Shown here in pieces: positions 47,911-55,558 of a stretch of DNA of 64,000 bases. The position numbers and the translations under genes are program-made. Source of the DNA: Chloroflexota bacterium (lineage in GTDB: Bacteria > Chloroflexota > Anaerolineae > Aggregatilineales > UBA2796). The stretch is from contig JAJPHV010000112.1 in the NCBI GenBank assembly GCA_021325095.1, positions 186,001-250,000 of the forward strand, read 5' to 3'. Each line of letters begins with the position of its first letter. The stretch's first letter is position 1. The notes beneath the pieces were generated by a model that was given only the letters and a program-made list of their open reading frames with translations, was not told where the DNA came from and ran no database searches.

Positions 47911-47954
47911 ATTCCCCCTCTCTGCGAAGCGGAGAGGGGGTCGGGGGTGAGGTT
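47911..47954. repeat. Dispersed C/G-rich hairpin repeat, copy 2
   Basis: ATTCCCCCTCTCTGCGAAGC then GGAGAGGGGGTCGGGGGTGAGGTT. It is almost identical to the copy at 62574, differing near the stem end. It lies between convergent lipoprotein and ABC-F genes and may terminate both. Confidence 0.8.
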
Positions 47955-49594
47955 CATTGTTTCGCCGCCAGATAGTCGGTGTAGCCGCCCAGGAAGCTCC
48001 GCAAACTGCCGTTGTCCAGCTCGACCACCCGATCCACGACCTGATCGAGAAAATAACGGTCATGTGAGATGACCAGCACCGCGCCCTCAAAGTCTTCCAG
48101 GGCGTGTTCCAGCGCCTCTGCCGAGGGGATGTCCAGGTTGTTGGTCGGCTCGTCCAGCAGCAGTAAGTTCGGCTGAGTCAGCATCAGGCAGGCCAGTTGC
48201 AGGCGGCTGCGCTCACCGCCGCTCAACGTGCCGATAGACTGGCGAGTCTGCTGATAGCTGAACAGAAACTTGCCCAGGAAAGCCACTGCCTCTCCCTCGC
48301 TGATGGGCACAAGGTCGCGCACCCGTTCGATGGGCGTTCGCTCTAACCACGCTGCCAGCGTTTGATGTTCCTGTGAGTAGTAGCCGATGCGGTTGCTTGG
48401 CCCTAACTTGATCGTGCCTTCGAACGGTTTCAGTTCGCCCAGGATCAGCCGGAACAGGACGGACTTGCCAGCGCCGTTCGGCCCAACCAACCCGATCCGC
48501 TCCCCATGCCGCAGCAGCAGGTTCAAGCCCATGAACAGCAGATCGTCGCCGAAAGCCATCGTCAGCCCTTCGATTTCGAGGGCTTTGGTACTGCCACGTG
48601 AGCCATTAAGCTGCAAGTCCATCTGGCGACGTTCCACCACTTTCTCGATGATCTCACCATTCGCTTCCATCCGATCCAGCATCCGGCGTCGGCTGCGCGC
48701 CTGCTTGATGTGCCGCTCATTCACGACGATGCTGGCCCAATGCTCGAAGCGCTTGATCATCTCCTCGATCCGAGCGATCTCTTTCTGCTGCGCCTGATAC
48801 GCCTGTTGCTGGCGTAGCCGACGAAGTTCACGTTCCGTCGTATATGCGGTGTAGTTGCCCTTGTACAGTGTCAGCTTGCCATCCGCCAGTTCCGCGATCT
48901 GAGTGGCAATCTCGTCCAGCAGGTAGCGGTCATGGGAGACGACTACCACCGCACCGTCATAGTCACGCACGAGCGCCTCCAGGCGGCGTTTAGCCTCCAG
49001 ATCAAGGTGATTGTCGGGTTCGTCCAGCAACAGTACATCTGGCCCATCCACGATCAGCCGAGCCAAAGCCACCAGCTTTTTCTGGCCGCCGCTCAAGGTA
49101 TCGGTCTTGAGTGTGAAGTCGTCCGGGGCGAAGCCTAACCGTATCAGCGTTTCACGAACCTGGCTGGCATGGTGTGGGCCGCGTAATCGCTCATACTCGG
49201 CCAGCGCTTTCTCCTGTCGATCCAGGGCACGGGTCAGCGCCTCCGGCTGGCCGTAGACTGCGGGATCAGCGATCTGGGCTTCGATCCGCGCCAGGTCGGC
49301 CTCAACGCGCGCCAGGTCAGGTGGCAGAGTCATGGCCTCGTCGAGCAAGGTACAGCCCGGTGTCAGCGTTACCTCCTGTGGCAGATAGCCCACGCTGATG
49401 CCGCGCATCCGAACGATTGTGCCCGTGTCTGGTTGAACATGGCCCACAATTGCCTTCAACACGCTGGACTTGCCGGCGCCATTCGGCCCGACCAGTCCCA
49501 CACGATCATAGTCGCCAATCGACCAGCTCAAGTCGCGGAAGATCACATGACCGGCGTGGTTAATTGTGATCCGATCCAGTTGGATGATGTACAT
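47954..49594 (-). CDS. ABC-F family ATPase (ribosome-associated, possible antibiotic resistance)
   Basis: 546 residues with two ABC cassettes and no membrane domain. The first has VGPNGAGKSSVLKAIVG (about 33-49), signature LSGGQKKLVALARL and LLLDEPDNHLDLEAKR. The inter-domain linker (about 245-330) is rich in Arg/Gln/Glu helices (RRMLDRMEANGEIIEK), as in P-site-tRNA-contacting linkers. The second has VGPNGAGKSVLFRLILG, LSGGERSRLQLACL and LLLDEPTNNLD. ABC-F proteins bind the ribosomal E site and act as translation factors or confer target-protection resistance. A leader peptide and attenuator terminator immediately upstream point to the antibiotic-inducible kind, though the drug is not predictable. 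Confidence 0.9.
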   Translation of the reverse strand: MYIIQLDRITINHAGHVIFRDLSWSIGDYDRVGLVGPNGAGKSSVLKAIVGHVQPDTGTIVRMRGISVGYLPQEVTLTPGCTLLDEAMTLPPDLARVEADLARIEAQIADPAVYGQPEALTRALDRQEKALAEYERLRGPHHASQVRETLIRLGFAPDDFTLKTDTLSGGQKKLVALARLIVDGPDVLLLDEPDNHLDLEAKRRLEALVRDYDGAVVVVSHDRYLLDEIATQIAELADGKLTLYKGNYTAYTTERELRRLRQQQAYQAQQKEIARIEEMIKRFEHWASIVVNERHIKQARSRRRMLDRMEANGEIIEKVVERRQMDLQLNGSRGSTKALEIEGLTMAFGDDLLFMGLNLLLRHGERIGLVGPNGAGKSVLFRLILGELKPFEGTIKLGPSNRIGYYSQEHQTLAAWLERTPIERVRDLVPISEGEAVAFLGKFLFSYQQTRQSIGTLSGGERSRLQLACLMLTQPNLLLLDEPTNNLDIPSAEALEHALEDFEGAVLVISHDRYFLDQVVDRVVELDNGSLRSFLGGYTDYLAAKQ

Positions 49595-49615
49595 GATCAG
49601 TCCCCTTCCAGAATC

Positions 49616-49646
49616 AAAAACGGCTATGAGCGTGCGCCCATAGCCG
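49616..49646 (-). terminator. Leader terminator (attenuator) of the ABC-F gene
   Basis: CGGCTATG (49646-49639), a loop with GGCGCAC, CATAGCCG (49628-49621), then TTTTT (49620-49616), 21 bases before the ABC-F start codon at 49594. The loop segment GGCGCAC (49638-49632) is complementary to GTGCGCC (49692-49686) at the end of the leader-peptide frame, giving an alternative antiterminator pairing. Confidence 0.82.
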
Positions 49647-49679
49647 TATACTTACCAGTTATCTTACAGATTTATCCGG

Positions 49680-49766
49680 TCAGCAGGCGCACCTGTACAA
49701 GGAGCGCCGCACCGTAGATGCAACGCGGCAGCAAGAGAAAATGCCAAAGTGACCAAAGTGAAGCAT
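49680..49766 (-). CDS. 28-codon leader peptide of the ABC-F attenuator
   Basis: ATG at 49766, reading MLHFGHFGIFSCCRV at first and ending Y-R-C-A-C before TGA at 49680. It begins about 8 bases after the -10, so the mRNA is nearly leaderless here. The frame ends between the antiterminator half (49692-49686) and the terminator hairpin. Stalling of a ribosome by an antibiotic within this frame could alter the pairing and let transcription reach the ABC-F gene. This is inference from layout, well established for other ABC-F and erm-type leaders. Confidence 0.7.
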   Translation of the reverse strand: MLHFGHFGIFSCCRVASTVRRSLYRCAC

Positions 49767-49773
49767 GTGGAGC

Positions 49774-49802
49774 ATTCTAATCGAAAACGGGATAACTGTC
49801 CA
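49774..49802 (-). promoter_or_regulatory. Promoter of the ABC-F leader
   Basis: Minus strand: TGGACA (49802-49797), 17-base spacer, TAGAAT (49779-49774). Both hexamers are one mismatch from consensus at ideal spacing. Transcription should begin at about 49767, virtually at the leader-peptide ATG. Confidence 0.78.
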
Positions 49803-49884
49803 GTGGCATTTTAGACATGCTCGATCTACAATCTGAACCGTTTTGGCCCTTTATTATCCTTACAAAACGCTGGGTGAGGTCAGT

Positions 49885-50484
49885 ATGACTGCTCTGATGT
49901 CGAATGATCTGTTTAAGGGAAAACTGGTGCGCCTGACCGCTTTTCGCCCCGAAGATAAAGAGGCACTCTCACGTTGGACGCATGATGATGACTACCTGCG
50001 TAACCTGGATTCCGAGCCGGCACGGCCTCGCCCCGTGAGTTTCTTCGCCGAGTTGGATCGGGACAAGCAGCGGGAACAAGAAGCGCATCATGTCGAGTTC
50101 TGTATCCGCACGTTGGCCGAGGACAAACTGATCGGGTTCGCCGACCTGGATATGATGTGGAACCATCACGTTGCCTGGCTTGGCATCGGAATCGGCGAGG
50201 CAGAATATCGGGGCAAGGGTTACGGCTCGGATGCGTTGCGCCTCGTCGTCAACTACGGGTTCCGCGAACTCGGCCTATACCGGATCACACTGAATGTGTT
50301 CGGCTACAACCAGCGGGCGATTCGCGCCTATGAGAAAGTGGGATTTGTTCACGAAGGAGCAATGCGCGCCATGCTCTATCGTGACGGCCAGCGCCATGAT
50401 CTGCTGTTCATGGGAATCCTTCGCCCTGAATGGGAAAAGCAGCAAGCCGACGGTGAGAACAAGCCCGGGCACTCATCCGCGTAG
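49885..50484 (+). CDS. GNAT-family N-acetyltransferase (RimJ/RimL-like)
   Basis: 199 residues from ATG 49885, preceded by GAGGT; the frame is open upstream to 49843 without a ribosome site. LVRLTAFRPEDKEALSRW (about 13-30) begins the fold. GIGIGEAEYRGKGYGSDAL (about 107-125) is the acetyl-CoA pyrophosphate loop, and NQRAIRAYEKVGFVHEGAMR (about 148-167) the C-terminal signature. It acetylates an amine, possibly a ribosomal protein N-terminus or an aminoglycoside-like substrate. It is divergent from the ABC-F leader and overlaps the convergent SnoaL-like gene by 12 bases. Confidence 0.88.
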   Translation: MTALMSNDLFKGKLVRLTAFRPEDKEALSRWTHDDDYLRNLDSEPARPRPVSFFAELDRDKQREQEAHHVEFCIRTLAEDKLIGFADLDMMWNHHVAWLGIGIGEAEYRGKGYGSDALRLVVNYGFRELGLYRITLNVFGYNQRAIRAYEKVGFVHEGAMRAMLYRDGQRHDLLFMGILRPEWEKQQADGENKPGHSSA

Positions 50485-50868
50485 CTGCTGCATCAGGCCC
50501 AACATATTCTGTTCACCCCAGTGTTCGACCAACTTGCCATTTGCCAACCGGATGATTGAAATGCCCGTTATCGTGACGGACTTGCCGGTGGCAGGCATAC
50601 CCTGGAATGGGCCTGTGTGCTTTGCGTGTAACTCCCAGCGCCAGCACACCTTGTCGCCGTCGGCAAGCATGTCCTCCACCCGATAGTCGAGGTCAGAAAA
50701 TGCGCTCGTTAACATAGCGAAGAATGCCTTCACGCCCTCCCGTCCAGGGGGTGTATTGGGCGCGTGCTGCACGAAATCCGGCGCAACATATTCGTCGATA
50801 ACAGCGTGGTTGTGCTTCATCCATGCCTGTTCGAGATAGTTTCGTACAATCGTTTTGTTGTCTGCCAT
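50473..50868 (-). CDS. SnoaL-like (ester cyclase-type) protein
   Basis: 131 residues. The SnoaL/NTF2-like pattern is clear: NKTIVRNYLEQAWMKHNHAV, DEYVAPDFVQHAP, GREGVKAFFAMLTSAFSDLD, VCWRWELHAKHTGPFQGMPA, and a C-terminal WGEQNMLGLMQQL. The family ranges from polyketide cyclases to steroid isomerase-like and uncharacterised stress proteins. No operon partner is close. The stop overlaps the end of the convergent acetyltransferase gene. Confidence 0.85.
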   Translation of the reverse strand: MADNKTIVRNYLEQAWMKHNHAVIDEYVAPDFVQHAPNTPPGREGVKAFFAMLTSAFSDLDYRVEDMLADGDKVCWRWELHAKHTGPFQGMPATGKSVTITGISIIRLANGKLVEHWGEQNMLGLMQQLRG

Positions 50869-50897
50869 GAAAGTCTCCTCGCTTTATGTACAAAACT

Positions 50898-51794
50898 TCA
50901 TTGCACCGTGATTTTCCCCGACGCCTCCACCGAAATCTGCATTTGCGGATCGGCGGCCCGCTTCGAGACGAGTACCCGCTCAATGCTCAACGTGTAATCG
51001 GCCTGGCTGTACTCCGGGTTGCCAGAGCCGCCACCGCGCAGTGCCACATTTGCCGCAATCGTCTTCGGTACGGTGATAATTGCATCGCCGCGTCCCGTTT
51101 TGAGGTCCGCGATCAGACCCGGTTTGTCGGGCAATTTTACGTTCAGATCGCCGCCGTTCATGGTCAGCGAGAGCGTCTTGATGGTCGTGCCGCTGGCGTC
51201 GAAATCCACGTGACCCTCACGCCCTGTGAGTGTGAACTGGTCGATGGTCACGCCTTTGGGCAGGCGCAGCGTCAGCTTGCCTCGACCTACCGATTCCAGC
51301 GCCGGGATTGCGCTGCCCTGTGCCTCGTTGAAGGTGAACGTGCCCACGGCGCCATCCACCTGGTAATCGCTGGTAACGATGCTCTCCTTGCTGCCCGCGA
51401 ACTCCCCAACAATCGAAGCGGTGCTGCCCGGAGTTATTTCGATTTCGGTACTGAGCGTGTTGATCACCAGCCTGACGTTCTGGATGCCGGACTCGATGGG
51501 CTGGTTGAGTGACTTGGTGTTCTCTGTGCGCAGTCTGCCCGACTGCTGGTTGTACGCGGCAACGGCCACACCGCCCGCCAGCAGCACGCATACCACGACG
51601 CTGATCAGGTTGCCGTAGCGAACACGCCGTCCCAGCAGCAGCATCAATCCGAACAACACCAGCAGGATCGGCCAGCCGCGCCCGATCAGGTCGCTGGCGA
51701 CGTTGGGCAGCACGCCGAGGGCCTGCAACATCCACAGCGCGCCGGCAGCCAGGATCAGCAACGGCCATACGATACTTACGCGAGTGGCGCTCAT
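50898..51794 (-). CDS. LiaF/LiaI-like membrane protein with adhesin-like beta domain
   Basis: 298 residues. The N-terminus has three hydrophobic helices (about 8-28, 38-54, 60-80), the DUF5668/LiaI-type pattern (WPLLILAAGALWMLQALGVL, WPILLVLFGLMLLLG). A long all-beta C-terminal part (about 100-298), with parallel-beta repeats (LTLRLPKGVTIDQFTLTGRE), resembles the LiaF/DUF4097 toast-rack fold. Such proteins take part in cell-envelope stress sensing. The start overlaps the stop of the PspC gene (ATGA), so they form a two-gene operon. Confidence 0.75.
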   Translation of the reverse strand: MSATRVSIVWPLLILAAGALWMLQALGVLPNVASDLIGRGWPILLVLFGLMLLLGRRVRYGNLISVVVCVLLAGGVAVAAYNQQSGRLRTENTKSLNQPIESGIQNVRLVINTLSTEIEITPGSTASIVGEFAGSKESIVTSDYQVDGAVGTFTFNEAQGSAIPALESVGRGKLTLRLPKGVTIDQFTLTGREGHVDFDASGTTIKTLSLTMNGGDLNVKLPDKPGLIADLKTGRGDAIITVPKTIAANVALRGGGSGNPEYSQADYTLSIERVLVSKRAADPQMQISVEASGKITVQ

Positions 51795-52207
51795 GCGGCC
51801 CCCCGTAGATGTTTGATCAGGATCACCAGACCGATCAGCAGCAGCATGGTGGGCGCAAGCAGATCGCCCCGGGCGCTTTGCAGCGCACCGATGCCCTGCG
51901 CCAGCACGATCACGCCCGTCAGGATCGCGCCCGCGCCCAGGATGAGCAGCGTTTCGGGCCGGGCGTAACGCGGCGTGCGCGGTTCACCCGGATGCAAGAT
52001 CGGCGGCAGGTCGGCCAGCGTTTGGCCGGGGATGACCAGCCACAACAGGATATACAGCAGCACGCCAAAGTTAAACGTCGTCAGGGCCAGCGCGATGAAC
52101 GCGATGCGCACCCACCAGCCGCTGATGCCCAGGTAGCTGCCGATGCCGCCGCATACCCCGCCCAGCACCCGGTCAAGCATGTTGCGCGTCAGACGATAGG
52201 TTGTCAT
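51791..52207 (-). CDS. PspC-domain membrane protein
   Basis: 138 residues from ATG 52207, with AAGGGG just upstream; an upstream in-frame ATG at 52255 is possible. The PspC motif is present: YRLTRNMLDRVLGGVCGGIG, then WWVRIAFIALALTTFNFGVLLYILLWLVIPG (about 5-52), followed by two more hydrophobic helices (about 78-98 and 108-128). PspC-type proteins respond to membrane stress. It is coupled by ATGA overlap to the LiaF-like gene. Confidence 0.85.
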   Translation of the reverse strand: MTTYRLTRNMLDRVLGGVCGGIGSYLGISGWWVRIAFIALALTTFNFGVLLYILLWLVIPGQTLADLPPILHPGEPRTPRYARPETLLILGAGAILTGVIVLAQGIGALQSARGDLLAPTMLLLIGLVILIKHLRGAA

Positions 52208-52441
52208 TACCCCTTCATTCAAGTCGAATAATCTGCGTGGCGAGCTTAACCTCACCCCAGTTAGTGGTCACTATACCGTATTGGGTATATCGCGCAACTT
52301 TTGGAATCTGCGCTGCGTTGGTTATGATCGTCCGCCGGGCATTTTGGCCGGATCAGACTCGTCAATTTGCCCTAATGTAAGGATTGTCCATTGCCGCGCC
52401 ACCGGTAATTCTGTACCATTTCTCACAATTCCGGAGTCAGC

Positions 52442-53533
52442 ATGAATCTCGACGATCTGGCCCGTTTCCGCGAACTGGATACTCAGAACATGCGCGCCCA
52501 CCTGGACAGCCTGCCCAGCCAGCTTGAGGCGGCCTTCGCGCACGGCCAGACGCTGCCGCTGCCTGCCTCATTCAAACGGGCGGATCGGATCGTGATTGCG
52601 GGTATGGGCACGTCGGCACAGGCCGGGGAAATGCTGGCGGCGCTGGTTGCTGATACGTGCAACGTGCCGATCATCGTCAACCGGGGCTACGACCTGCCCG
52701 CCTACGCCGACGGCCAGCGCACGCTGGTGATCGGGGTTAGCCATTCGGGCACGGACGAGGAAAGCCTGGCTGCGCTCGAACTGGCCGACAATCGCGGCAC
52801 ACAGATCGTGGCGATCACGACGGGCGGCGCGATGGCCGAACACATGGCGCGCGCCGGGGCGCCCGCCTGGACGTATCAATCCGATGCCCCGGCCCGCGCC
52901 GCGCTCGGCTGGACGTTCGGCCTGCTGTTGGCGCTGATCAACCGGCTCGGCCTGGTGCGTGATCTGTCCGGCGACGTAGCGGAGGCCGTTGAGGTGATGC
53001 GCGGGCGCATCCCCATCCTGGGCATCGACGGCCCCGTCGTCAAGAATCCGGCCAAGCGGCTGGCCGGGCAGTTGATCGGGCGCGTGCCGATCATTCACGG
53101 CGCGGGCATCATGGTTCCGGTGGCGCGGCGCTGGAAGACGCAGTTGAACGAGAATGCCAAAACCGTCGCGCAGTGGGAAGAAATGCCCGAAATGGATCAT
53201 AACACGGTGCAGGGGACCGAATTCCCGCCGCCGCTCATGACCAAAGTGGCCGTCATCTTCCTGAGCGCGCCGCAGCCTGAAGGGTCGCGTCTGGCTGCGC
53301 GCCTGAAGGTGACGCAGACCATCTATTTACAGCAAGGGTTGGCCCCGGACACGATCAAGGCGCGCGGCAGCAGCCCGCTGGCGCAGATGATGTCTAACGT
53401 CCAGTTTGGCGATTACGTCAGTTACTACACGGCAATGGCCTACGGTGTTGATCCGACACCCGTGCCGTGCATTGCCGATCTGAAAGACAAGTTGGCCGCA
53501 GCCACTCAGCGGCGGCCCAGCGAAGAGGAGTGA
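52442..53533 (+). CDS. Bifunctional phosphoglucose/phosphomannose isomerase
   Basis: 363 residues. A SIS domain pair is seen: RIVIAGMGTSAQAGEMLAAL (about 50-69), VSHSGTDEESLAAL (about 98-111) and VPIIHGAGIMVPVARRWKTQ (about 215-234). ENAKTVAQWEEMPEMDHNTV (about 238-257) carries the conserved Glu and His typical of the PGI/PMI family in archaea and some bacteria. It interconverts glucose-6-P, fructose-6-P and mannose-6-P. It is followed after 4 bases by the aminotransferase gene. Confidence 0.88.
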   Translation: MNLDDLARFRELDTQNMRAHLDSLPSQLEAAFAHGQTLPLPASFKRADRIVIAGMGTSAQAGEMLAALVADTCNVPIIVNRGYDLPAYADGQRTLVIGVSHSGTDEESLAALELADNRGTQIVAITTGGAMAEHMARAGAPAWTYQSDAPARAALGWTFGLLLALINRLGLVRDLSGDVAEAVEVMRGRIPILGIDGPVVKNPAKRLAGQLIGRVPIIHGAGIMVPVARRWKTQLNENAKTVAQWEEMPEMDHNTVQGTEFPPPLMTKVAVIFLSAPQPEGSRLAARLKVTQTIYLQQGLAPDTIKARGSSPLAQMMSNVQFGDYVSYYTAMAYGVDPTPVPCIADLKDKLAAATQRRPSEEE

Positions 53534-53537
53534 CCTT

Positions 53538-54653
53538 ATGACCGAACCAAGGCCCGAAGCCAAGAAGCCCGATCACGTTCGTCTGTTCATCCCCGGCCCC
53601 ATCGAAGTCCGCCGCGAAATCCTGGAAGCGCAAAGCGCCTGGATGATCGGGCATCGTGGCAAGGAGTTTGAAGCGCTGTTCGCCAGCGTGCAGGAAAAGT
53701 TGCGGCAGGCGTTTTTCACCAGATCGCGTGTCTACGTTTCCACGTCGTCCGGCACGGGCCTGTGGGAAGCCGCTTCGCGCAACTGCATCCGCGACGAAAG
53801 TCGCGTGCTGCACCTGGTCAACGGCGCGTTTAGCGAGCGCTGGGCCGACGTGAGCCGCATGAACGGTAAAAAAGTGGACGTGCTGGAAGCTGAATGGGGC
53901 AAAGCCATCAAGCCGGAGCAGCTTGCTGAAAAATTGAAGCAGCAGCCCTACGACGCGGTAGCGCTTGTCCTGAATGAAACCAGCACCGGCGTCAAGAACC
54001 CGCTCGAAGCGATGGTTCCGATCATCAAGCAGTACCCGGATACGCTGATCCTGGTCGATGCGGTCAGCATTTTCGGCGGCTACAAGATCGACTTCGACGG
54101 CCTGGGCCTGGACGTACTGCTGACTTCGACCCAAAAGGCGATGGCGCTCCCGCCGGGGCTGGCCTTCGCTGCCGTCTCGGATCGGGCGCTGGAACGCGCC
54201 AAACAGGTTCCGTATCGCGGCTACTACTTCGACTTCATCGAACTTGAGAAAATGCTCCTCAAGAACAATACGCCCGCCACGCCGAACATCTCGCTGTTGT
54301 ACGCCACCGACAAGCAGCTCGACTACATGATCAACCAGGAAGGTCTGGAAAACCGCTACGCCCGTCACGAAAAGCTGGCCGATACGGTGCGCGCCTGGGT
54401 TTCAAGCTGCGGCTTCCAGATGTTCTCCGAGGAAGGCTACCATTCGCCCACTGTCAGCACCGTCTCGAACACGCGCAATATCGACGTGAAGGCGTTGAAC
54501 CAGTACCTGCGCACGCAAGGCATGGTGCTTTCCGATGGTTACGGCAAATTGAAAGACAGGACGTTCCGCATCGCGCACATGGCCGACCTGCAACTCTCGG
54601 ACATCCACGATCTGCTGAATGCCATCCAGGCGTTCCTGGAAAAGAGTGCGTAA
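53538..54653 (+). CDS. Class V aminotransferase (serine/alanine-glyoxylate type)
   Basis: 371 residues. IPGPIEVRREILEAQSAWM (about 17-35) and TSSGTGLWEAASRNC (about 72-86) bind the PLP phosphate. LILVDAVSIFGGYKIDFDGL (about 173-192) has the PLP-ring Asp. DVLLTSTQKAMALPPGL (about 194-210) contains the Schiff-base Lys (STQK). It is likely a serine-pyruvate, alanine-glyoxylate or phosphoserine-type aminotransferase; substrate is not resolved. An ATG 4 bases after the isomerase stop indicates co-translation. Confidence 0.88.
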   Translation: MTEPRPEAKKPDHVRLFIPGPIEVRREILEAQSAWMIGHRGKEFEALFASVQEKLRQAFFTRSRVYVSTSSGTGLWEAASRNCIRDESRVLHLVNGAFSERWADVSRMNGKKVDVLEAEWGKAIKPEQLAEKLKQQPYDAVALVLNETSTGVKNPLEAMVPIIKQYPDTLILVDAVSIFGGYKIDFDGLGLDVLLTSTQKAMALPPGLAFAAVSDRALERAKQVPYRGYYFDFIELEKMLLKNNTPATPNISLLYATDKQLDYMINQEGLENRYARHEKLADTVRAWVSSCGFQMFSEEGYHSPTVSTVSNTRNIDVKALNQYLRTQGMVLSDGYGKLKDRTFRIAHMADLQLSDIHDLLNAIQAFLEKSA

Positions 54654-54713
54654 GAAGCCTGACCGCCTGCGCGGAAACAGGATGAGGTTGCAGGGACACT
54701 TCGTCAGGTAGGG

Positions 54714-54741
54714 GCGGGCCGCTCAGTCCTGGACGGCCCGC
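54714..54741. other. Hairpin at the convergent 3' ends of the aminotransferase and rsmA genes
   Basis: GCGGGCCG (54714-54721) and CGGCCCGC (54734-54741) form a perfect 8-bp stem with the rsmA stop in its loop. There is no T-run. It may act as a shared 3' end structure. Confidence 0.5.
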
Positions 54742-55556
54742 TGTGCCGCCACAACGCGGGTGATGGCGGCCCACTCCGCCAGCGTCAATGTTTCGGCACG
54801 GCGCGCCGGGTCAATGCCTGCTTCCTGCAAGAGCGCGCCCGCCTCGGCATGGGAGAAGCCCAGACCCGCGCCCAGCGAATTCTTCAACTGTTTGCGCTTC
54901 TGGCCGAAGCCGGCCCGCACCACCTTGAAGAACAGTTCCTCGCCCGGCACGTCCACCGGCGGCTGATCATACACATCGATTCGCACGACGGCAGAAGCCA
55001 CGTCGGGGCGCGGCCAGAACGCCGCCGGGTTCAGCCGCGTGATGATGGCTGGCTTTCCGTAAAACAGGACGCTGATGGTGAGCAGGCTCATGTCGCCCGG
55101 CCTGGCGATGAGCCGTTCGGCCACTTCCTGCTGCACGGTCAGCACCAGACGGCGTGGCTTGTGCGACGTTTCCAGCAAATGGCGCAGGATGGCGCTGGTA
55201 ATGTAGTAAGGCAGATTCGCCACAACGGTATAGTCGTCATTGCCCACCAGATCGGCGATCTCCGTTTCCAGGATGTCGGCGTGGACGATACGCACATCCG
55301 GGAAGTCGGCAAGCTGCTGCTGCAAGATCGGGATCAGCCGTTCGTCGATCTCGACGGCAACGACCCTTGCGCGGCTCTGCGCCAACGCCACCGTGAGTGT
55401 GCCCGTCCCTGGCCCGACTTCCAACACCAGGTCGCCGGGCATCAGGTCAGCCGTCTCGACAATCTTTTCCAGGGCATTCGGATCGTGCAGAAAGTTCTGG
55501 CCCAGGCTCTTTTTGGGCACAACCTCGAACGTATCCATCAGATACTTCGGGTTCAT
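54723..55556 (-). CDS. rsmA: 16S rRNA dimethyladenosine transferase RsmA (KsgA)
   Basis: 277 residues. KKSLGQNFLHDPNALEKIV (about 15-33), VLEVGPGTGTLTVAL (about 44-58, SAM motif I), VVANLPYYITSAIL (about 110-123, with the NLPY catalytic motif) and FWPRPDVASAVVRI (about 183-196) are all diagnostic. It dimethylates two adjacent adenines near the 3' end of 16S rRNA and acts as a late checkpoint in small-subunit assembly. It lies 2 bases after the G5/3D-domain gene, so it is co-translated. Confidence 0.96.
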   Translation of the reverse strand: MNPKYLMDTFEVVPKKSLGQNFLHDPNALEKIVETADLMPGDLVLEVGPGTGTLTVALAQSRARVVAVEIDERLIPILQQQLADFPDVRIVHADILETEIADLVGNDDYTVVANLPYYITSAILRHLLETSHKPRRLVLTVQQEVAERLIARPGDMSLLTISVLFYGKPAIITRLNPAAFWPRPDVASAVVRIDVYDQPPVDVPGEELFFKVVRAGFGQKRKQLKNSLGAGLGFSHAEAGALLQEAGIDPARRAETLTLAEWAAITRVVAAQRAVQD

Positions 55557-55558
55557 GG

